Shown one piece after another: positions 6,532 through 16,763 of a DNA stretch of 57,553 nucleotides. The first letter of the stretch is position 1, and the number at the start of each line of letters is the position of its first letter. Source of the stretch: Azospirillum sp. SYSU D00513 (GTDB lineage: Bacteria; Pseudomonadota; Alphaproteobacteria; Azospirillales; Azospirillaceae). Location: contig NZ_JAFIQV010000041.1 of the NCBI RefSeq assembly GCF_017356015.1, positions 1 through 57,553 of the forward strand, read 5' to 3'. The notes under the pieces were generated by a model. It was not told the origin of the DNA. It searched no databases and saw only the letters and a program-made list of their open reading frames with translations. A program made the translations under genes and the position numbers.

Positions 6532-9302
6532 ACCAGATGAGCCCCGTGTCGGTCCAGTTCGAGCTGGACGGAAAGCTGGTCGAGGCGCAGCCGGGCGAGA
6601 GCATCTGGCAGGTCGCCACGCGCGTCGGCACCGAGATCCCGCACCTGTGCTACTCCACCGCTCCCGGCTACCGCGCCGACGGCAACTGCCGCGCCTGCAT
6701 GGTCGAGATCGAGGGCGAGCGCGTGCTCGCACCCTCCTGCATGCGCAAGCCGGTGCCCGGCATGAAGGTCAAGACCGCCAGCGAGAGCGCCAAGAGCGCC
6801 CGCAAGCTGGTCTTCGAGCTGCTGGTCGGCGACCAGCCCGAGCGCGCCCGCGCCCATGATCCCGAGTCCAAGTTCTGGAAGTGGGCCGACCATGTCGGCG
6901 TGACGGAGAGCCGGTTCCCGAGCCGTGAGCATCCGGTGGAGAAGGACTTCTCCCACCCGGCGATGGCGGTGCAGCTCGACGCCTGCATCCAGTGCAACCT
7001 GTGCGTCCGGGCCTGCCGCGAGGTCCAGGTCAACGACGTCATCGGCATGGCCCTGCGCGGCCACAACGAGAAAATCGTCTTCGACTTCGACGATCCCATG
7101 GGCGACAGCACCTGCGTCGCCTGCGGCGAGTGCGTGCAGGCCTGCCCGACGGGTGCGCTGATGCCCAAGACGCAGGTGGACCTGCAGACCGGCGTCTTCT
7201 CGGAGGCGCCGGACCGCAAGGTGGACAGCGTGTGCCCCTATTGCGGCGTCGGCTGCCAGCTGACCTACAACATCAAGGGCGACCGGCTGCTGTCGGTGGA
7301 GGGCCGCGAGGGCCCGGCCAACCAGAACCGGCTGTGCGTGAAGGGCCGCTTCGGCTTCGACTACATCCACCACCCGCACCGTCTGACCAAGCCGCTGATC
7401 CGCAAGCCGGGTGCCTCCAAGCACGACATGGAGACGCTCGACCCCGCCAACCCCTGGACGCATTTCCGCGAAGCGACCTGGGAAGAGGCCTTGCAGGTCG
7501 CCGTTGACGGCCTGAAGCGGATCCGCGACACCCGCGGCGGGCAGGCGCTGGCCGGCTTCGGCTCGGCCAAGGGCTCCAACGAGGAGGCCTACCTGTTCCA
7601 GAAGCTGGTGCGCACCGGCTTCGGCACCAACAACGTCGACCATTGCACCCGTCTGTGCCACGCCTCCTCGGTGGCGGCGCTGATCGAGGGCATCGGCTCG
7701 GGCGCCGTGACCGCACCCTTCATGGCCGCACTCGACGCCGAGGTGATCGTCGTCATCGGCTCCAACCCGACCGAGAACCACCCCGTCGCCGCGACCTTCT
7801 TCAAGAACGCCGCGAAGAAGGGCGCCAAGCTGGTCGTCATGGACCCGCGCGGGCTGGCCTTGAAGCGCCTTGCCACGCACATGCTGCAGTTCAAGCCGGG
7901 CCGCGACGTCTCCATGCTCAACGCCATGCTGAACGTCATCATCAGCGAGGGGCTGCACGACCCCAACTACGTGGCCGAGCACACGGAGGACTTCGAAAAG
8001 CTCAAGGAGCATGTGAAGGCCTTCACGCCGGAGGCCATGGAGCCGATCTGCGGCATCCCGGCGGACCAGCTGCGCGAGGTGGCCCGGCTGTACGCGACCT
8101 CGAAGGGCTCGCTGATCTTCTGGGGCATGGGCGTGTCGCAGCACATCCACGGCACCGACAACGTGCGCTGCCTGATCGCGCTGGCGCTGGTCACCGGCCA
8201 GATCGGCCGTCCGGGCACGGGGCTGCACCCGCTGCGCGGCCAGAACAACGTGCAGGGCGCGTCGGACGCCGGGCTGATCCCGATGATGTACCCGGACTAC
8301 CGCCCTGTGGAGGACCCGCAGGTGCGGGCCTTCTACGAGGACCTGTGGGGGACCAAGCTCGATCCCAAGCGGGGCCTGACGGTGGTGGAGATCATGGACG
8401 CCATCCATGCCGACCAGCTGACGGGCATGTACGTGATGGGCGAGAACCCGGCCATGTCGGACCCGGACGTGGAGCACGCGCGCCACGCCCTGGCGAAACT
8501 GGAGCATCTGGTGGTGCAGGACATCTTCCTGACCGAAACGGCGAAATACGCCGACGTGGTGCTTCCGGCGTCCGCCTGGCCGGAGAAGGACGGGACGGTG
8601 ACCAACACCAACCGCCAGGTGCAGCTGGGCCGGCGCGCCCTGCCGCTGCCGGGCGAGGCGCGCCAGGACCTGTGGATCATCCAGCAGCTGGCGGTCGGGC
8701 TGGGTCTGAACTGGGACTACGCGCACCCGCGCGACGTGTTCGCGGAGATGAAGAAGGCGATGCCGTCGCTGGACAACATCAGCTGGGAGCGGCTGGAGCG
8801 GGAGGGGTCGGTGACCTACCCGTGCCTGTCGGAGACCGAGCCTGGGCAGGACATCGTGTTCGGGGACGGCTTCCCGACGGCGAGCAGCCGCGGGCGTCTG
8901 GTTCCGGCGGACGTGATCCCGCCGGCGGAGGAGCCGGACGCGGAGTACCCGATGGTGGTGACGACGGGCCGTCAGCTGGAGCACTGGCACACCGGGTCGA
9001 TGACGCGGCGCGCGCAGGTTCTGGACGACATCGAGCCGGAGGCGGTGGCCTATCTGTCGCCGGCGGACCTGCGGCGGGTGGGTGCGAAGGCGGGCGACAT
9101 GGTGCGGATCACGACGCGGCGCGGCTCGATCGAGCTGAAGGCGCGTTCGGACCACGGCATGCCGTCGGGGCTGATCTTCATCCCCTTCTGCTACGCCGAG
9201 GCGTCGGCCAACATCCTCACCAACCCCAAGCTCGACCCCTACGGCAAGATCCCGGAGTTCAAGTTCTCCGCCGCCAAGATCGAAGCCAAGGCGATGGCGT
9301 GA
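6528..9302 (+). CDS. fdsA: NAD-dependent formate dehydrogenase, molybdenum catalytic subunit
   Basis: The catalytic subunit oxidises formate to CO2. Domains in order are a NuoG-like [2Fe-2S] domain (Cys41, Cys54 and Cys57 region), two [4Fe-4S] ferredoxin motifs (CIQCNLC near 153 and CVACGEC near 196), the CPYCGVGC cluster near 236, then the molybdopterin domains and a C-terminal dinucleotide-binding domain. The active-site segment DHCTRLCH places Cys377-His378 where some enzymes have selenocysteine, so this is a Cys enzyme. The GTG start at 6528 is favoured by a GGGAGG site eight bases upstream. No fdhD/fdsC chaperone gene is visible here. Confidence 0.92.
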   Translation: MNQMSPVSVQFELDGKLVEAQPGESIWQVATRVGTEIPHLCYSTAPGYRADGNCRACMVEIEGERVLAPSCMRKPVPGMKVKTASESAKSARKLVFELLVGDQPERARAHDPESKFWKWADHVGVTESRFPSREHPVEKDFSHPAMAVQLDACIQCNLCVRACREVQVNDVIGMALRGHNEKIVFDFDDPMGDSTCVACGECVQACPTGALMPKTQVDLQTGVFSEAPDRKVDSVCPYCGVGCQLTYNIKGDRLLSVEGREGPANQNRLCVKGRFGFDYIHHPHRLTKPLIRKPGASKHDMETLDPANPWTHFREATWEEALQVAVDGLKRIRDTRGGQALAGFGSAKGSNEEAYLFQKLVRTGFGTNNVDHCTRLCHASSVAALIEGIGSGAVTAPFMAALDAEVIVVIGSNPTENHPVAATFFKNAAKKGAKLVVMDPRGLALKRLATHMLQFKPGRDVSMLNAMLNVIISEGLHDPNYVAEHTEDFEKLKEHVKAFTPEAMEPICGIPADQLREVARLYATSKGSLIFWGMGVSQHIHGTDNVRCLIALALVTGQIGRPGTGLHPLRGQNNVQGASDAGLIPMMYPDYRPVEDPQVRAFYEDLWGTKLDPKRGLTVVEIMDAIHADQLTGMYVMGENPAMSDPDVEHARHALAKLEHLVVQDIFLTETAKYADVVLPASAWPEKDGTVTNTNRQVQLGRRALPLPGEARQDLWIIQQLAVGLGLNWDYAHPRDVFAEMKKAMPSLDNISWERLEREGSVTYPCLSETEPGQDIVFGDGFPTASSRGRLVPADVIPPAEEPDAEYPMVVTTGRQLEHWHTGSMTRRAQVLDDIEPEAVAYLSPADLRRVGAKAGDMVRITTRRGSIELKARSDHGMPSGLIFIPFCYAEASANILTNPKLDPYGKIPEFKFSAAKIEAKAMA

Positions 9303-9349
9303 TGCTGCTGGTGGCGTAAGGGCAGGGTAGGGCGTCAGCCCAAGCAAGC

Positions 9350-9384
9350 GGGGCCGGGAAGGTGTAAACCACCTTTCCGGCCCC
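9350..9384 (+). terminator. Terminator-like hairpin after formate dehydrogenase
   Basis: A 15-bp stem (9350-9364 with 9370-9384, one G-T pair) and a short loop are followed by GATCCTTT. It is the likely end of the formate dehydrogenase transcript. Apart from this, the 9303-9493 gap holds nothing I recognise. Confidence 0.65.
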
Positions 9385-9493
9385 GATCCTTTGCATGGAT
9401 GCCGCTGATATGATGCAGGCTTCCAGCGAGCGAGGCAGCCTTTGGAGATCGGCTGCGGGCGACAAGGGCGGGCTGTTTTGGTATGCTCGGGAC

Positions 9494-10792
9494 ATGATGG
9501 CCTCACCCCCTTCCCATGATGATCAAAGTTACATAACGCTGCTCGGAAAGCTTAAGGAGCAAATCCAGTCGGCTCGGCTGCGAGCATCTGTTGCAGTGAA
9601 TCGCGAACTGATCCTGCTTTACTGGAATATCGGGCAAGACATACTTGCTCGCCAGAATACTGAAGGGTGGGGCGCCCGAGTCATAGATCGGCTGGCCAAA
9701 GACCTCCGCCGCGATTTCCCTGAAATGACCGGTTTGTCAGCGCGGAATCTAAAGTACATGCGCGCGTTTGCGGAGGCCTATTCTGATTTTGGAATTGTGC
9801 AACAGGTTGTTGCACAGCTTCCCTGGGGCCATAATGTCCGGATTGTCGAGGCGATCAAGGACCCTGATGAACGTCTTTGGTACGCTCGGCAAGCCGTCGA
9901 ACACGGATGGAGTCGGAACGTTCTTGTCCATCAGATCGAAAGCGGTCTCTTTCGTCGTCAGGGTAAGGCTATTACAAATTTCAGCCGTGCGCTTCCATCG
10001 GTTCAGGCCGATCTAGCCCAGGAACTTATTAAGGATCCCTACACCTTCGATTTCCTGGCGCTCGGCCCTGAAATGTCCGAGCGTGAGCTTGAGCGGAGCT
10101 TGCTGGAGCACCTCCGGGAGTTGATCCTTGAACTTGGGAAGGGATTCGCTTTTGTCGGTAACCAGTACCATCTCGCGGTGGGAGGGCAGGATTATTATTT
10201 GGATTTGCTGTTCTACCATCTGCGCCTGCGCTGCTTTGTTGTGATCGAACTCAAAATCGAGGAATTCAATCCAGAATTCGCAGGGAAAATGAATTTCTAT
10301 TTGTCGGCAGTTGATGATCATCTCCGCCATCAATCCGATGAACCCAGCATCGGCATCATTCTATGCAAAGACAAGAACAATGTTGTGGTAGAGTATGCGT
10401 TACGTGGATTTTCCAAACCAATGGGCGTATCCGAGTATCGCCTTTCAAAGATCTTGCCGGATCAGCTAAAAGCTGAGTTGCCGACCGCCGATGAATTTTC
10501 GCGCGAGTTTCCACTGATTTCGCTTGTTAAGCTTCGCATCGAGATCGAGCGGAAAATGCGCTCTCTTTTAGTATCGAAGGGATTTGAACCGCTTGGAATC
10601 GGCATGCAGCAAATGCTGGATATGTTGCTGAAAGCCGGCATAACTCCGGAGAGCGCAGAGCAGTTTTCCCAAAGTTTGAAGGCCATGCACATGGCGGCGC
10701 ACGGCCTTGATGTCGATGAAGAAACGGCAAGCAGCGCCATTAGTATCGGAACACGTTTTCTCGAAGAACTTTCAAAGGCTGGTACGGAATAG
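9494..10792 (+). CDS. DUF1016 / YhcG-type PD-(D/E)XK nuclease family protein
   Basis: A 432-residue member of the DUF1016 family (E. coli YhcG). It has an N-terminal helical domain (YWNIGQDIL, LSARNLKYMRAFAE) and a C-terminal nuclease fold with the D...(E)LK signature (YYLDLLFYH then VIELK). A 70-residue C-terminal extension follows the nuclease fold. Its base composition is clearly less GC-rich than its neighbours, with many TTT, ATT and AAT codons, which suggests horizontal acquisition. It stands alone between the formate dehydrogenase and a convergent kinase gene. The start is taken at tandem ATGs (9494/9497). DUF1016 proteins are often linked to restriction or mobile loci; no function is proven here. 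Confidence 0.85.
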   Translation: MMASPPSHDDQSYITLLGKLKEQIQSARLRASVAVNRELILLYWNIGQDILARQNTEGWGARVIDRLAKDLRRDFPEMTGLSARNLKYMRAFAEAYSDFGIVQQVVAQLPWGHNVRIVEAIKDPDERLWYARQAVEHGWSRNVLVHQIESGLFRRQGKAITNFSRALPSVQADLAQELIKDPYTFDFLALGPEMSERELERSLLEHLRELILELGKGFAFVGNQYHLAVGGQDYYLDLLFYHLRLRCFVVIELKIEEFNPEFAGKMNFYLSAVDDHLRHQSDEPSIGIILCKDKNNVVVEYALRGFSKPMGVSEYRLSKILPDQLKAELPTADEFSREFPLISLVKLRIEIERKMRSLLVSKGFEPLGIGMQQMLDMLLKAGITPESAEQFSQSLKAMHMAAHGLDVDEETASSAISIGTRFLEELSKAGTE

Positions 10793-10852
10793 CCCCGCTG
10801 GGCACATTGCTGCAGTCACCACGTAGCTGACGGCGCAAATACGCCCTGCCTC

Positions 10853-12937
<2,085 letters not shown>

Positions 12938-12941
12938 GCCG

Positions 12942-14030
12942 TCACTCCCGCGGCAGTGGGATGGACAGCAGGGGGCCGATGGTGGCGCTCCAGGCCTCGG
13001 CGCAGGTCTCGCCGCAGCGGCTGATCCAGCCCGGCAGGACCGTGTTCTCGATCAGCGACCGAAGGCGCGAGCGGTCCTCCACCGACAGGGGCACCAGGGT
13101 CATCTGGCCCGGCTTGCCCGCCGGGCAGGGTCCCCGGCCCGTGTTGCAGGCGACACCTTCGCTGACCTTCCGTTCGGCGTCGTTCCAGATCTCCTGCTCC
13201 AGCACGGCGATCTCCCGCCGCAGAAAGTCCTTCACCTCGTTCGGCAGCGACGCCCAGCGGGTGCCGTTCGCCGCGAAGACCGACACGCCCCAGGAGACCG
13301 CCATGGCATGGAAATGGGTCGTGACCTCATGCAGCCCGATGCTGTTGCCCGACAGGGCACCGGTGATCACGCAATCCACCACGTCGTGCCGGACGGCCGA
13401 AACCACCTCGGCGAAAGGCATGACCACGGGCACGGCGCCCAGCGCCTCGACCAGTTCGGCCTGGGCGACGCTGGCGGTGCGGATCCGCCGTCCGGCCAGA
13501 TCGCCCAGGCTGCGGAACGCCTGCCGGCAGAACAGGACCTGAGCGGGATAGGTGTAGAGACCCAGCAGTTCGACGTCGTGATGGACCTTCAGGAACTGCT
13601 CGAGAAAGGGCCGGTAAGCCGTCGCGACACGCTGGAGCGACGCGAAGTCCGGGCTCACCAGCGGCAGGTCCACGACCGCCAGCTCCGGCGTGTCGTTCGC
13701 GCCGCTGATGAGCATCGTCCCGAAGGGGACCACGCCGAGTTCCAGCAGGCGCAGCATGTCCTGAGCCCGGATGCCGCTGCGGTCGAAGGCGGAGATCTCG
13801 GCCGAGACCCGCCCGCCGGAGAGCTTCGCCACGCGCTCGGACCAGAAGGGTTTCTCATAGTCGGTGTACTGGCTGACGCCCGCCAGCCCGCCAACGATCC
13901 GCAGATGGGTTTCGGGCAGGAGCTCGGCAGGCTCCTCGGCCCGCGCGACGGCGGACAGCAACAGGAAGGCGAGGCCGGCGAGCGCTGGCAGCGTTCTGAT
14001 AGTCCGACCCCGTCGCATCAACGCTCCCAC
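12942..14030 (-). CDS. TRAP-type (DctP family) solute-binding protein, sensory partner candidate
   Basis: This 362-residue protein has a signal peptide (hydrophobic stretch LPALAGLAFLLLSAVARA) and the DctP-like fold. The conserved binding helix region reads FRSLGDLAGRRIRTA, and the mid-domain VVSAVRHDVVDCVITG motif is present. Two C-terminal Cys pairs (CNTGRGPC and CGETC) suggest disulfides. There is no DctQ or DctM gene next to it; instead a histidine kinase follows after 4 bases. The likely job is periplasmic ligand capture for signalling rather than transport. An internal ATG at 14018 is an alternative start. Confidence 0.82.
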   Translation of the reverse strand: MGALMRRGRTIRTLPALAGLAFLLLSAVARAEEPAELLPETHLRIVGGLAGVSQYTDYEKPFWSERVAKLSGGRVSAEISAFDRSGIRAQDMLRLLELGVVPFGTMLISGANDTPELAVVDLPLVSPDFASLQRVATAYRPFLEQFLKVHHDVELLGLYTYPAQVLFCRQAFRSLGDLAGRRIRTASVAQAELVEALGAVPVVMPFAEVVSAVRHDVVDCVITGALSGNSIGLHEVTTHFHAMAVSWGVSVFAANGTRWASLPNEVKDFLRREIAVLEQEIWNDAERKVSEGVACNTGRGPCPAGKPGQMTLVPLSVEDRSRLRSLIENTVLPGWISRCGETCAEAWSATIGPLLSIPLPRE

Positions 14031-14364
14031 CGTGAACAGTCTCTCACCCGATACTATCCTGAAACCGAACCGCCATGAAAAGCCTGTTCGTCAGGACATT
14101 GGAGCCGTACGGCGATAAGGTGCGTACAGCGGCATGCACACGCATCATAACGCGCAGACATATTCCGCGATGGTGACATCGAATTGTGTACGAATGGTTG
14201 CCGGACGAAGATCAATAAGAATCATATAAGTCATCTTATGGAAAATAGGTGCTGGAGCGGACAGGACCACGGATCGTTCCAGGCCTGCAACGATCAGCAT
14301 GCTGGCCCGGCGCTCGGCCTTTCCGTAGACTGGACCGACGCACAACGCCGAAGACCCGATCCCG
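14031..14364. other. Divergent intergenic region
   Basis: This 334-base gap lies between the leftward binding-protein gene and the rightward HutD-like gene. The part around 14200-14250 is AT-rich and has CATATAAG and CTTATGG-like stretches, so promoters for both directions probably lie here. I find no convincing gene or strong palindrome. Confidence 0.4.
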
Positions 14365-14949
14365 ATGCCATTCACGCTTCTAAGCTCCCGCACCTACCGC
14401 CACATGCCCTGGAAGAATGGCGGCGGGATCACCACGGAGATCGCGGTCGCCGATTTGCCGGGTGGCGACGCCGGCCAGTTCCTCTGGAGGGCCAGCATCG
14501 CCTACGTCACGGAATCCTGCGCCTATTCCGATTTTGCGGGTTATGAGCGGTTCACCACGATTCTTGAGGGCAAGGGGCTCCAACTGGCCGTCGACGGCGT
14601 ATCGGTGACGCTTCTTCGCCGTGACCCGGTCTTCGAATTCCCTGGAGAAGCCGCGGTCCACGGCACGCTGATCGACGGGCCGACCCGGAACTTCAACCTG
14701 ATGGTCAACCGTGAACGCGCCAACGGACGGCTCGAACTCGTGGCTGGCGGCGCGGCGGTCCAGATCCCCGGAACCGGCGCCGCCCTGGTTCATGCGCTGG
14801 ATGGCAATGTCGCGGTGCGCACCGCCGAAGGCGAGGTGCAGATCCCGCGCGGTTGGACCGGCCGCCTGGACGGCCTGGCCGGAACAGTGGAGCCGGATCA
14901 GGACGCCGCCGCGCTGCTGGCCCTGGTGAACGTTCTCGGCGAAGCCTGA
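14365..14949 (+). CDS. HutD/Ves family cupin-like protein
   Basis: A 194-residue member of the HutD/Ves family. The family signature near the N-terminus (YRHMPWKNGGGITTEI) and the following SDFAGYERF and NFNLMVNR motifs are clear. HutD is often found with histidine-utilisation genes, and Ves is linked to cold-shock in E. coli, but no hut genes are nearby. The biochemical role is not known with certainty. It stands alone, convergent with the next gene. Confidence 0.82.
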   Translation: MPFTLLSSRTYRHMPWKNGGGITTEIAVADLPGGDAGQFLWRASIAYVTESCAYSDFAGYERFTTILEGKGLQLAVDGVSVTLLRRDPVFEFPGEAAVHGTLIDGPTRNFNLMVNRERANGRLELVAGGAAVQIPGTGAALVHALDGNVAVRTAEGEVQIPRGWTGRLDGLAGTVEPDQDAAALLALVNVLGEA

Positions 14950-14966
14950 AAGCGCAGCGGCGGAGG

Positions 14967-15617
14967 CTAATCCGCTCCCCGCCGGAACCCTTCGACGCCG
15001 CGCTGAAGCAGGGTTGCCGCCAGTCCGACGTAGCTTCCCTGCCGTTCCGGCGTCAGCGCCTCGAAGCGCTCGCGCGTGACGCCGTCCGGGAAGTCCCGGT
15101 CCAGATAGCCGGTCAGGGTGCGCTTGACCTCGCTGGTGAGGATGTCGCGCACGGATTGCGGCACGGAATCCCGGAAGTCCGGCTCCAGCGCGATCTGAAG
15201 GCCTTCCAGGTCGAAGGTCAGGCGTTCACCCCCGGCCGTGTCCACGGGCTTGGTCTCGAAAAGGGCTTGGCCGGATTCGATGAGCACCACGGTCGCCAGC
15301 ATGTCGACGGCAGCCTCGACCGCCTCGTCGCGGGTCGCGAGCGGCCGGTCGGCGTCGGTCCCGATGACGCTGCCGCCGCCCGGTGCGGTGGATTTCAGCA
15401 GCAGGTCCGCCTGCCACCCCGTTCCATCATGGTAGACATGAACACCGGTGAGATTTGAGCGCTTCATGTGGAGACGCATCGGCGGCGGAACCGCCGCCGG
15501 GGCGAAGGCCTCCGCCGGCCTTCCGCCGGAGCGGACCTTGACCTGCGCCCTGACCAGCAGGGGCTTCAACAGCCGCTTCGCTTCCCGCTGGGCGTCCGCG
15601 TCCAAAAACTCGGCCAA
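14967..15617 (-). CDS. Hypothetical protein, 216 residues
   Basis: I do not recognise a family. The protein is mixed alpha/beta without signal peptide or membrane segments. It has a basic N-terminus (AKRLLKPLLVRAQVKVRSGG) and a central part (GVHVYHDGTGWQADLLLK). Coding is supported by GC-rich third positions and by placement tail-to-tail with the HutD gene, 17 bases apart. An internal ATG at MRLHMKRSN is an alternative start. Confidence 0.6.
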   Translation of the reverse strand: MAEFLDADAQREAKRLLKPLLVRAQVKVRSGGRPAEAFAPAAVPPPMRLHMKRSNLTGVHVYHDGTGWQADLLLKSTAPGGGSVIGTDADRPLATRDEAVEAAVDMLATVVLIESGQALFETKPVDTAGGERLTFDLEGLQIALEPDFRDSVPQSVRDILTSEVKRTLTGYLDRDFPDGVTRERFEALTPERQGSYVGLAATLLQRGVEGFRRGAD

Positions 15618-15693
15618 TTCCCGTTCCCCTGCCCTTGCCGAACGCGGCCGATCCGGGGCCGCCCTTTTCGTTCGTTTAGCCCACAGTCAGCCG

Positions 15694-16653
15694 TCAACGC
15701 AACAGCGCCGCAGCCCCCTCCTCCTCCAGGCTCTTGCGGGCCTCCTCCTGGACCCAGCGGCGGAACAGGTCGCGCCAGCGGTCGGGCTTGCGGCGGCTGC
15801 TCTCGACGATGAAATAGCCCTGCTCGGTCCGGACCGGCCGGTCCAGCAGGGCGACCAGATGCCCACTGCGGACCAGATCGTCGATCAGGGGCACCCAGCC
15901 CAGCGCCACCCCCTGCCCCATCAGCGCGGCCTGAAGGACCAGCGGGTAGTTGTTGAAGGTGAGATCATGGCCGCTCGCCGGCATCGGCACGCCGTGCAGC
16001 GTGAACCACTCCTTCCAGCTCAGCCAAGCGGCTGGCCCGACGCTTTCCAGGTGAAGCAGCGGCAGGCTGCGCAGATCCTGCGGGGAGATGGTCCCATCGG
16101 CCCCGTCCATCCCGCCATGGGCCGCCTTGAAGGCGGGGCTGCAGATCGGAAGCACCACCTCGGGGAACAGGCGCTCGGCGTCGCAGCCCGGCCAGCGCCC
16201 GCCGCCGAAGGCGATGGCGATGTCCACCGCCTCGCGCCGCATGTCGAACTCGCGCTGCGCCGTCACGATCCGCACGTCCAGGTCGGGCATCGCCTCGCGC
16301 AGGCGGCTGAGCCGCGGCATCAGCCACCAGGCGGCGAATCCGAAATCCGTCGCCACGTTCAGCACGCCCGGCCGCTGTCCGGCGCGGATCTCCGACACCG
16401 CGTCGGCGATTCCGTCCAGCGCCTCCCGCGTGGCCTCGTACAGCCGCACGCCGTCGGGGGTGAGCGCCACGCCCCGGTGCAGGCGGCGGAAGAGCGCCAC
16501 GGCGAGATCGGCCTCCAGCCAGTTGATCTGATGGCTGACCGCCGACTGGGTCACCTTCAGTTCCCGCGCGGCAGCGCTGAAGTTCAGCAGCCGCGCCGCC
16601 GATTCGAAGAACATCAGGGTCTGGAGCGGCGGCAGACGGCGGTCGTTTGCCAT
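15694..16653 (-). CDS. LysR-family regulator, probably of choline-sulfate utilisation
   Basis: This 319-residue LysR-type regulator has an N-terminal winged helix (FFESAARLLNFSAAARELKVTQ...) and a periplasmic-binding-like effector domain. The GcvA-like subgroup is suggested by the ALTPDG(V)RLYE segment. It is transcribed divergently from betC with a 110-base gap, the usual layout for a LysR gene and its target. Control of betC and choX by choline or choline-O-sulfate is inferred from position. Confidence 0.87.
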   Translation of the reverse strand: MANDRRLPPLQTLMFFESAARLLNFSAAARELKVTQSAVSHQINWLEADLAVALFRRLHRGVALTPDGVRLYEATREALDGIADAVSEIRAGQRPGVLNVATDFGFAAWWLMPRLSRLREAMPDLDVRIVTAQREFDMRREAVDIAIAFGGGRWPGCDAERLFPEVVLPICSPAFKAAHGGMDGADGTISPQDLRSLPLLHLESVGPAAWLSWKEWFTLHGVPMPASGHDLTFNNYPLVLQAALMGQGVALGWVPLIDDLVRSGHLVALLDRPVRTEQGYFIVESSRRKPDRWRDLFRRWVQEEARKSLEEEGAAALLR

Positions 16654-16720
16654 GAACGGTGCTCATATCCTCATGATGAAATACCGTCTTCACGGCCCGT
16701 CCTCATGGCGGAATTCTACA

Positions 16721-16740
16721 TGGACTGCACAACAAGTCCA
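16721..16740. promoter_or_regulatory. Inverted repeat upstream of betC, candidate operator
   Basis: TGGACT (16721-16726) and AGTCCA (16735-16740) form a perfect 6-bp inverted repeat with an 8-base spacer. It lies 23 bases before the betC start in the betC/LysR gap. It may bind the LysR protein or another choline regulator; this is inferred only. Confidence 0.4.
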
Positions 16741-16763
16741 CAAGCAGGCGGAAGAGGGTAGAT

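Noticed and set aside
7629..7680. Possible selenocysteine formate dehydrogenase
   Set aside because: The active-site codon is a Cys codon (Cys377) with no in-frame UGA.
6156..9506. A 1116-residue open frame on the minus strand
   Set aside because: It lies wholly opposite the formate dehydrogenase genes, has no recognisable motifs and shows the low-complexity His/Arg/Ala/Val pattern of antisense GC-rich DNA.
14145..14393. An 82-codon minus-strand frame in the gap before the HutD gene
   Set aside because: No ribosome site, no family resemblance, and it overlaps the likely divergent promoter region.
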